From contig JAKUCV010006588.1 in NCBI GenBank assembly GCA_028386065.3, forward strand, positions 35,578 to 99,577: a stretch of DNA of 64,000 nucleotides, given 5' to 3'. The position numbers and the translations under genes are program-made. Positions 56,010-64,000 of this stretch are shown piece by piece; position 1 is the first letter of the stretch, and the number at the start of each line of letters is the position of its first letter. Origin of the DNA: Turnera subulata. Lineage: Eukaryota > Streptophyta > Magnoliopsida > Malpighiales > Passifloraceae. The notes below the pieces were generated by a model. The model was not told the DNA's origin. It was given only the letters and a program-made list of their open reading frames with translations, and searched no databases.

Positions 56010-58244
56010 TTTTTTTGGGTAATACAATGATAGAATGATAGAAAGCAAACCCACTAAGTTTGTTGGAGGTAGCTGAAACTCCTCTAGATCATCACTGGGC
56101 TTCTCAACTTTGTAAATGTCTTCTATGGTTTGATCCTCTATAAAGACAACATTTCGACTCCTGATAAGCTTTTTCTCCACTGGATCATAAAACCTATAGC
56201 CAAGCATGTCTTAGCCATAACCGATGAATACACACTGCCTCGTCTTAGCATCCAGTTTGCTTCTCTCATCCTTGGGGATGTGAACATGAACTTTACACCT
56301 AAATACTCGTAGGTGATCATAGGAAATATCCCTTCCTGACCACACCTTCTCTGGAGCGTCATACTGAAGAGGAACACAGGGTGAATGGTTCAGCACATAA
56401 GCCGCTGTAAGTAGTGCTTCACCCCAGAAGACCTGTGGTAACTTCGAGTGAGAGAGTAAGCATCTGGTTCTCTCAATCAAAGTTCTGTTCATCCTCTCAG
56501 CTAAGCCATTCAACTGTGGAGTTTTGGGTGGAGTAAACTGATGCGGAATACCATGCTCTTTGCAGTAAGCATCAAATGGGCCTGTGTACTCACCACCATT
56601 ATCTGTCCGGATGCACTTCAGCTTCTTTCCTGTCTCTCTTTCTACCATAGTTAGGAACTGCTTGAAGACTGATAACACTTGATCTTTTGACTTCAATGTG
56701 TAAACCCAAGTCTTTCGTGAATGATCATCAATGAATGTCACGAAATATCGGGCACCACCAAGGGAATTGTTGAAAGGCCCGCACAGATCTGAGTGTACCA
56801 GTTCTAGCACATCTTTCTTTCTAGAAGGAGGAAAGCTCTTGAAAGAAACTCTATTTTGCTTACCAGCTAGACAGTGACTGCACTTCTTCAGCTGGATTTG
56901 ATTCAATCCTGACAGAACATTCTTCTTAGCAAGCTTCACCATTGACTTCTCGCCCATGTGCCCAAGGCGTCTATGCCATAACTGGACCTTGTCTTCATTT
57001 TCCGCAACATTTGTCAATTGTTGAGGAATTCTCGCCTGAGTCACATACAACCTTGACACTTTTGTTCCTCGTGCCACTACCAGCGAGCCTTTGGTGAGCT
57101 TCCATTTACCATTGTAGAAGGTATTACAAAAACCTTCCTCGTCGAGCTTATCAACAGAGATTAGATTCAGGCGCATATCTGGAACATGCCTGACATCTCT
57201 CAGAAGCAGCTTCATCCCGTTCATGGTCTCTAGGCAAACATCTCCTTTGCCGACAACCATCGAGGATTTATCGTTTCCCATTCTTACAGACCCAAAATTA
57301 CCAGGTGTGTAAGATGAGAAGAGTTCTCTCCGTGGTGTTGCATGAATAGTAGCACCACTATCAACTACCCAGCTTGTCTCCTGGATAGTGAGGTTAATGA
57401 TGTCATCATCACAGATAACATTGAACTCTCCAAGAGAATTCGCTTCATCATCACTGCTCTCTTCTTTCCTCACATCCTTGCCTTTGTTCTTCTTCTGATC
57501 CTTCTTGAACTCTCGGCAAAATCTTTTGATGTGGCCCTTCTTCTTGCAGTAATGGCACTCAACGTTGGCAAATTTGTTGGATTTACCCCTGCTCTTGTCC
57601 CGGTTGCTTTGACCCTTGTTTTGACTTCTCCCCCTCGTCACTGTAGCCAAGACCTCTGACTGTGAAGAAGATGAGCCTTGTGTTCTTCGTCTCATTTCTT
57701 CGTTCAGAATGCCACTTTTGACGGTTGCCATACTCACGACACCATTAGGTGCAGAGTTTGTGATTGAAACCTTCAAGGTTTCCCATGAATCTGGGAGAGT
57801 CGCCAGGACCATAAGAGCAAGCACCTCATCGTCGAATTTTATGCCCATACTAGCCAACTGGTCCACGATCCCTTGCATCTCATTAAGGTGATCTGCAACC
57901 AATTTGCCTTCCTGGTATTTTACTTACATCAACTTCGTCAAGTAAAATAGCTTGTTGTTCCCTGTCTTTGAGGCATACAATTCTTCGAGCTTCTCCAACA
58001 GTGTTCTAGCATGCTCAATGCCAGAAATGTGGTTGTAAACATTATTCTCAACAAATTGCCGTATATAGCTACAGACTTGGATGTGTTCAAACTCCCACTC
58101 CTCGTCTGACTTATCTTCAGGTTTTACCAGGCTAAATACTGGTAAATGCATCTTCGTCACGAATAGGAGATCCTTCATCTTGTTTCTCCATAGGTGGTAA
58201 TTTGTGTCATCAAGAGTGATCATCTTGTTTATCCTCGCCTCCAT
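56010..58244 (-). pseudogene. Copia gag-protease-integrase polyprotein, two stops
   Basis: ATG at 58244 (MEARINKMITLDDTNYHLWRNKM) starts a UBN2-type gag domain. TAA at 57924-57926 interrupts LTKLM/VKYQEGKLVADHLNEMQGIVDQL. After it come a CCHC knuckle (CHYCKKKGHIKRFC), the aspartic protease (WVVDSGATIHAT), the GAG-pre-integrase HHCC region (HRRLGHMGEKSM...CSHCLAGK) and the integrase core (SDLCGPF, FIDDHSRKTWVY, RTDNGGEYTGPF, NGLAERMNRT). TAA at 56211-56213 follows VFIGYG, where relatives have Gln, and the frame continues MLGYRFYDPVEKKLIRSRNVVF. There are no frameshifts, so decay is mild. It cannot be autonomous without reverse transcriptase. Confidence 0.9.
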
Positions 58245-58596
58245 TTTCGATCAAGAATTTTAACAGCCTTCTTTGATAAAAAATTCTTCCGGCGGCGAAT
58301 AGTACCGTATATGTGAACAGTACCGTATACGCAAAATAGCACCGTATATGTGAACAGTGTCGTATACGTGAATAGTGCTGAACAGGTAGTGAATTTAACT
58401 GATTCGATAATTCCCAGGAAAGATGGCCTAGCCAATCTCCTTAGACAGAATTATCATTCCAAGATAAATCCCTAGAAAAGACTGGAGGAACAAAGGTTCA
58501 CTTAAAACCCAGCCTCCTAAACAGGACTCATTTGCACAGTGTATTAATTCACAACCTATACCTGACAAAGCATGAACCTTCAGCTCCGCTACTAGT

Positions 58597-59138
58597 TGTT
58601 GGGTCCCGATGGTACTGTCTTGTGGAATAATGATCAATCAGAAATAAATGGCACACCGAATTTAATGTTGTTCACCCAAAACTTTTGGGCTACGTCCACA
58701 AACTCAATCCTGCAGAAAACTTCCACTATAAAAATAGTAGGCTTACAAAGAGAGATTTCCCTAAAATAATTAGGGGCAAAATAAAATCTAGAATTCTACC
58801 CAAAATAGTGACTCACAAGTGTTTCCCAAATGTTTCCCAAAAATACCCCAAAAGTATTTTCCCACTATTTTGTCACTCACTCAAATAAGAGAGACTGTTT
58901 TGTCACTTCTAAAATTTAGAAGGACTGAACTTCTTCTTCCTCAAAATAGAAGGACTAAACTTCTTTTTCTTCCCTCTCTTTCTTTCTTTCTCCCTTTCCC
59001 TCACACACTCTTCCTCTTTGTGTGTTTGTAGATGAATTCATTCCCTTTATATAGGAAGTGGATCATCAAAATTTCCACAAATGGGTGCTTAAATTCCACA
59101 TCTGGGTGCTAGTTTTCTTCCTTCCTTTTTATTCAACA
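58597..59138 (-). repeat. 5' LTR (542 bp) of truncated copia
   Basis: On the plus strand it starts TGTTGGGTCCC and ends TTCAACA. A minus-strand TATATAAA (complement of 59046-59053) is the probable promoter. CT-rich leader sequence (58930-59010) lies inside. Confidence 0.75.
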
Positions 59139-59388
59139 ATGGCTCGCTCCATGTGGAGGAAACCAAGCCTAACATGTTGCTACTTTTTTTGTTTTTTCCT
59201 AATATAGCTTCTTTGTTGTTGCCTGTATGCATTATTTCCTTCAAATCCATGATTATGTTTGTTTATTTTGAATTTTATTTCTGGGATTGCAATTGCTGCT
59301 TGATTAGGACCTTTTCATTTACTTTATTCACATTATAATTATATTTTCATCGCATACACATTTGAAAACCATTATAGAAGGGGTAAAG

Positions 59389-60918
59389 AAGCAGGCGTGG
59401 CCTTTTTTTTTGATACTAAACGATACTTTATTTCATGACTCAATATATACAGAAAATGCAATCAGAGAGTCGGGGCTACATTAGCTCACACATAGCTACT
59501 CTACACCCAAGTGTTAAACACACCAGCAGATGTATCTCAAAACTAGGAGCTAAGTAATTACAACAACACATATGCGTCCTAGAAGCAAGATAAACCGTGA
59601 CCTGGAAACTCTGAAAATTAGCAGCTGCTGCGAACTGGCTATCTATCACAGTGATGGGCAAGTAAATTGAAGTTCCTGCGAGGGGCCTTCCAACTTCTAA
59701 CAAATTCTGCATTTGACAAAACACATGCAACACTGAAAGGGAAATCGCCACAAAGTGATTTCATTCATAATGTAGCATTTACCAACGCCAAATCAGCCAC
59801 CCTGTCGCCATCAGTAAGAACCCCTTTGAAGATCCTCCTATTTCTTTCCAACCATATTGACCATAAGACAGAATAGGCTATTAGAAGCCACAAAGATCTG
59901 CTGCTGCAAACCGGGGACACAAAGGCCCATTGTAATAAGAATTCTTCTAAGGAGGAAGGCATACACCAATATACACCCCACCACGAACATATATTGGACC
60001 ATATACGCCATGATACAGGGCATAACAGCAAAAGATGGTCACGGGTTTCAGTGAACAATGAACACAACGGACATATAGAATCAACCGAGGTTATTATACC
60101 TCTGTGATGAAGTGCGTCCTTAGTGGGGATGCCATCATTTAAGGCCAGCCAGATCCAACATTCGACCTTGAATGGTGTAAGGGAAAACCACACATACGGC
60201 TTACGTCTCAACACCCCTTTCTGTGAATAGATAAAATCCATCCCGCTGGCAACAGTGTATTCCCAGTTAGGATTATTCGCCCACCACCATCTGTCCACCT
60301 TATCATTCTGTAGAGAAATTGATGGCATCAATGCAGCCAAGGATTCAACCTCCCTCACTTCCCAATCTCGCAACTGCCTCCGCCATTCAAACCGACATCT
60401 CGGTCTGCCATCAAAATCAGCAAGGCACTCAGCCACAGGCTGGTTCTTAGTGGAAGAGATCAAGAACAGCCTTGGAAAGAGTAATTTGAAACACCCATTT
60501 GCTGACCAGTTATCATGCCAAAATAATGTACCAGACCCATCACCAATAACGATACGTGAGCCGCCACTTAAGTGATTGTCCACCTGATCCACTCGACCGG
60601 CCGAAAACACTATGTCACGCCATTGCGTGGAAGCATTACTCAAGTTAAATACTGGCTTCATCGATGAGGAGGGCAGTAAATATTTATTTTTGATCAGCTG
60701 CAACCAGACCCTGTCTTCTTGTCTTGTGAAACTCCATAACCATTTATATAAGAGACACTGGTTTATAATTTGCAAATCAATAATACCCATGCCTCCGAAT
60801 TTCTTTGGCAAGGATATATGTTTCCATGCCACAAGACACACTTTTCCGGATTCCTTCACTCCATTCTAGAAAAAGTTCCTCTGTAAAGCTATAAGTTTTT
60901 TCGAAAGCAGGCGTGGCC
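59389..60918 (-). mobile_element. 5'-truncated LINE with perfect target duplication
   Basis: AAGCAGGCGTGGCC occurs at 59389-59402 and 60905-60918 (TT follows both). The minus-strand A tail abuts the left copy (59403-59411). The body is about 1.5 kb and contains only the C-terminal part of ORF2 and the 3' untranslated region. Confidence 0.9.
59765..60859 (-). pseudogene. LINE ORF2 C-terminal part, uninterrupted 364 codons
   Basis: It begins after the catalytic region at VCLVAWKHISLPKKFGGMGI (the WE..C.PK..GG.G block) and continues through WRDIVFSAG, GDGSGTLFWHDNW and CFKLLFPRLF. The zinc-binding domain (CPLCSLFTETRDHLLLLCPVSWRIW) follows. There is no stop or shift, but the catalytic reverse transcriptase and endonuclease are absent because of 5' truncation. 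The domain architecture matches the LINE at 5275-6978. Confidence 0.88.
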
Positions 60919-61049
60919 TTATGCATCATATTGGTGTGATATAAAGACGGTATAAAGCAAAAAAAAGTTTCCTTCTGCTAGCCCAGTCAGGTGCTATGCT
61001 TTTAAGCTCACAGATATAATTTTTTCATTTCCTGTGGATTTACTGAATA

Positions 61050-61250
61050 TGTTGGAATATAAGTGTGAATGGTGTATCCCACATCGGAGAGAAAGAGGCC
61101 AAGTGAGTAACATATAAGTGAAATAGACCCATGTACCCAATACCTTGAGGTTTTGGATTACAGAGTGTGTCTTGGTCACGCGTATAGAACTCACTTGGGC
61201 CTCGCGTATAGTCTCCCAGGTCCCGTATCATTTCACAGAAGCTTTTGTCT
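61050..61250 (+). repeat. Possible LTR fragment
   Basis: It starts TGTTGGAATATAAG and has GGTGTATCCCACATCGG, resembling the beginning of the LTR at 17460 (TGTTGGAATAATGG...ATCCCACAT). Sequence such as CACTTGGGCCTCGCG follows. The right end and any duplication are not clear. Confidence 0.4.
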
Positions 61251-61769
61251 CATTGATTTGTAGCAATCAGTGTAGTCTATACTATAAAATCAATGATGTG
61301 ATTATCTGGTTCCTAGGAAAACCATGTTCATGGCAATGTAATTTTAATTGTTGTCATACAAGAAAACACAGGAAATTTTAACGTAGGGTAGCATTGAGGA
61401 GAACACAAATATTCTGTAAGATTTAGAATGCATAAGGTGAATGACAATTTTCGTTGTCATTAATTAACAACATTATTGGAAATCAGTTGACTGAAAGGAG
61501 AAAAATGTCAGGACTCTTATGTGATTGTGATTGTCATCTGGGGTAGTATGATTCCTTTTCTACTGATTTCTGCCTCCGGTTCAAAGAGTCAAAGAGTGTT
61601 CTTGCTGATTAATTATAATAGGGGCAACAATTGCAATTTTCCTCCTGTCTTATAACTACGATTTTCCTCTATTCTTGCTGCAATCTTCCTCTGTCAAATA
61701 GGCATTGAATATTTGTATTCACCTTTCAAGGTCATTAGAAATCATTATGTTCCTCCTTTAAGTATATCC
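61251..61769. other. AT-rich sequence, probably Helitron body
   Basis: No gene recognised. It precedes the Helitron 3' terminus at 61817. Confidence 0.4.
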
Positions 61770-61817
61770 ACTATGATAAAGCCTCAATCCCGCAACAACG
61801 CGCGGATAACTACCTAG
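61770..61817 (+). mobile_element. Helitron 3' terminus
   Basis: CCCGCAACAACGCGCGGA forms the terminal hairpin, and 7 bases later CTAG (61814-61817) is followed by T. The 5' end is not located, so the element's length is unknown. Confidence 0.72.
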
Positions 61818-62698
61818 TAGATATAACTAAAAGAGAATCGTCTCTACTTAATATTTATTTATGACAATTACCTTCATTCAGATTAATTTATTTAAGGCAA
61901 AGCAGGCAGTTTGGCTTTTGGATGAGAGCAAAACAGTTGGATTTCTTACGTGTTTCACTGTAAATATGACATTTTTTAAACTCATTAAACTAGGGCGCCA
62001 CGAATATATTTTTCCGATGAAGATTGCCACGACATTGTATTTGTATTCTTTGTTCCTCCTGCTCCATTTTCTTGCGCCACGTTCCAACTGCTTTGTTCCA
62101 CCTGCTTCAATTTCTTCAGCCACGCTTCAGCCTCTTCTGCCTTTCCTTTCTATGCCTCTCTCTGTTCTGCTTCCATCATCTTACTGCGTTCTTCTTCCTC
62201 TCCTTTATCTCCATCATCATCGCTACTTCTTCTTAAAACTATGACATCTACCCGAGGTCATCACAATAGAAAAGACCTTTCAGAGTAAACCGAACTCAAT
62301 ACAAAATAACCTCTGTGATCCGTCTTTGGGTTAGATTTTGCAAGTAGAAAGAAGCGGGACCAAAAGCAATGTCTCCCAACTGTCATCTTCCTTCAACAAA
62401 GGTAAGTTTGTTTATTGATTTTTTCAACATCTATTTAGTTTAACCGCTTCAATTTCTCCTCACTCTGTGTTTTTTTTTTTTCAATAATAATGTCTCCCCA
62501 GATTTTTCTTTTCTGACGTGGGAATAAACCTGGAGCGAGATGAGTTTGTGGAAACCCAACACTACAAAGAATTGGATTCTGTTGACAAACAAAATCACAC
62601 GATTCTTTTTCAATCTTTTGTTTTTTTTTCATTTTACAACTTTTTTTCCACTCTAAATTTCGTTCTGGAACATATCAACAAAATCAATCGGAATTAAA
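61818..62698. other. Intergenic, no gene seen
   Basis: CT-rich at 62050-62230, otherwise AT-rich. A 127-codon frame (61861-62244) is low-complexity and unsupported. Confidence 0.5.
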
Positions 62699-63433
62699 TG
62701 CGCAGCGAAATAACCTGGTCAATTAATTTCCCCTCTTTGTGCTACCAAAATGAGATATCCACAACTAAGCCAATAAATGCTAACAATCAAAACAACACAA
62801 GCACAACACCAAATATACGTGGAAAACCCCCAATGCGGGGTAAAAACCACGGGACCGAAGTCCATCAATCTCCACTATCACAAATAATAATGGGTTCACA
62901 ATCCAAGTTCTTCCCTAGATAAAACTAGAGGCTAACACTATGGCAACAACATCAAGATCAACATATCTTGGCTCCAACAACAACACATCACTACAACTAG
63001 TGGATTACAAGCAACAATTAGAGGAGAAGTGGAAAAGTCTCACCAAATGGGTATAACATGAATACCCAAAACTATGAAACTTCTCAACGATCAGCTCCGT
63101 TCACTTTCTAGAGCTTGAAGAGGAGAACAACATACTGAAATTTCATCAAGATCGGACTTCGTTTGCTATCCGATCAAGGCTTGCAAAGAGTTGAAACACA
63201 CCCCCTTTTCTTCCTCTTCTCTCGTCAAAACTCTCTGCCTCTCCTCCTTTTTTTTCTTTTGTGTTTTTTGCTGCTCTCACTCACTCAATGCCACTCACTG
63301 CATTTCTTTTTTGTTTTTGCAACAAAGTCACGTGTGTGACTTGTCAAAATGGGCATGCATTCTTTATTTTTTCTTTTAACCCACATTAGTTTTTATTGGG
63401 TGGCTCCATGTGGGTTTGGGACCCTACCCAACA
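62699..63433 (-). repeat. 3' LTR (735 bp) of a copia element running off the window
   Basis: On the plus strand it begins TGCGCAGCGAAATAACC and ends ACCCTACCCAACA. A polypurine tract (complement of ATCTCCCCCTCC, 63434-63445) abuts it, which sets minus orientation and makes this the 3' LTR. The left boundary is inferred from the TG and could be a few bases off. Confidence 0.7.
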
Positions 63434-63484
63434 ATCTCCCCCTCCAAAACTCACATGGAGGGTTCTACCAAGCCCGCTTGCTTC

Positions 63485-64000
63485 CTACAAAAAAACAAAC
63501 TTCTCCTTCGGTAGTGGCTTGGTCATCATATCGGAGCCATTATCCTCTGTATGGATTTTCTCAATACACAATTGCTTCATCTCAATAGCTTCTCGTATCC
63601 ACTGATACCGCACCTCAATGTGCTTGGACCTTGAATGAAAGGTAGGATTCTTACTGAGATGGATGGCACTTTGACTGTCACAGTGCACAACGAACTTGTC
63701 TTGACTAAGACTAAGTTCCTCAAGAAGTTTCTTCATCCACATAACTTCTTTTCTACCCTCTGTCAGGGCAATGTACTCAGCCTCTGTAGTGGACAATGCT
63801 ACACACTTCTGCAACTTTGATTGCCATGACACGGCTCCCCCTGCAAAGGTCATCATGAACCCAGAAGTAGACTTCCTAGAATCAACATCTCCTGCCATAT
63901 CCGCATCCGTATACCCCTCAAGTATCGGACTCCCATGGCCAAAGGATAAACACAAACTAGAAGTACCCCTGAGATACCGCAATATCCACTTCACGGCCGA
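63485..64000 (-). CDS. Ty1/copia RNase H domain, partial at window edge
   Basis: The open minus frame continues beyond the window. It encodes the copia RNase H: KWILRYLRGTSSLCLSFG, GYTDADMAGDVDSRKSTSGF (first Asp), ALSTTEAEYIAL (Glu), VHCDSQSAIHL (Asp), HSRSKHIEVRYQWIREAI, and the common terminus DMMTKPLPKEKF. The stop is at 63485, about 50 bp before the polypurine tract. No defect is seen in this part. The element's reverse transcriptase and 5' LTR would lie to the right of the window. Confidence 0.88.
   Translation of the reverse strand, partial: SAVKWILRYLRGTSSLCLSFGHGSPILEGYTDADMAGDVDSRKSTSGFMMTFAGGAVSWQSKLQKCVALSTTEAEYIALTEGRKEVMWMKKLLEELSLSQDKFVVHCDSQSAIHLSKNPTFHSRSKHIEVRYQWIREAIEMKQLCIEKIHTEDNGSDMMTKPLPKEKFVFL

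Larger units (their letters stand above)
56010..59138 (-). mobile_element. 3'-truncated Ty1/copia retrotransposon
   Basis: Right to left: a 5' LTR (58597-59138), a primer-site-like sequence (complement of 58581-58596, AGTAGCGGAGC), gag, protease and integrase. Just after integrase the element ends (about 56050) near a run of 12-14 A on the minus strand (56008-56021). Reverse transcriptase, RNase H and the 3' LTR are missing. Confidence 0.82.

Noticed and set aside
1..64000. tRNA or rRNA genes
   Set aside because: I saw no cloverleaf with A and B boxes and no rRNA-like conserved stretch. A tRNA scan would be needed to exclude them fully.

Overview
The window looks like a repeat-rich, AT-rich chromosome segment of a eudicot plant, probably a woody species, though the species cannot be fixed from sequence alone. 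The evidence is spliced PIF/Harbinger genes, plant Ty1/copia and Ty3/gypsy elements, L1-type LINEs, Helitrons with the dicot-type terminal hairpin, and a tandem family of plant F-box genes. I found no bacterial-type operons, rRNA, tRNA or CRISPR array.

The host component is mainly one F-box family (F-box plus F-box-associated domain, about 450-470 residues when complete). Two members are intact: 10179-11588 (minus) and 14363-15712 (plus). At least five degraded copies (12.9-14.1, 25.0-26.3, 27.5-28.6, 31.0-31.6 and 54.3-55.7 kb) and several shorter fragments surround them. A second F-box type (DUF295/SKIP23-like, with unusual C-terminal membrane segments) is intact at 50473-51972 and has a decayed inverted paralogue at 53.2-53.9 kb. 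A two-exon ferroportin (IREG/FPN) remnant lies at 8.8-9.2 kb.

Mobile DNA by region: (1) 298-8391 is a degenerate complete Ty1/copia element (minus) with 190-bp LTRs, a TCTAA duplication and two LINE fragments inside it. (2) 15.8-24.7 kb is a nest splitting F-box fragments: a Mutator-like element with a 10-bp duplication, an LTR at 17460-18064, a Tat/Athila-like Ty3/gypsy fragment with a 1.65-kb LTR, and a second gypsy gag/protease remnant. (3) 32011-41870 is a non-autonomous Helitron (minus) carrying profilin and kinesin-14 exon fragments; a 6.5-kb PIF/Harbinger element sits in its 5' end. (4) 44183-49512 is a second copy of the copia family of region 1. (5) 56.0-59.1 kb is a 3'-truncated copia element. 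(6) 59.4-60.9 kb is a 5'-truncated LINE with a clear target duplication. (7) From 62.7 kb to the window edge is the 3' end of another copia element.

The most unusual unit is the PIF/Harbinger element at 35358-41840. It carries a spliced DDE transposase gene (now broken), an intact spliced Myb/SANT-like gene, and a third intact gene that joins an RNase H1 N-terminal (hybrid-binding) domain to a C-terminal membrane anchor. Also notable are the arrays of TTC-centred mini-palindromes in the two related copia elements, and a GC-rich palindromic module shared between those copia leaders and the LTR of a different element.
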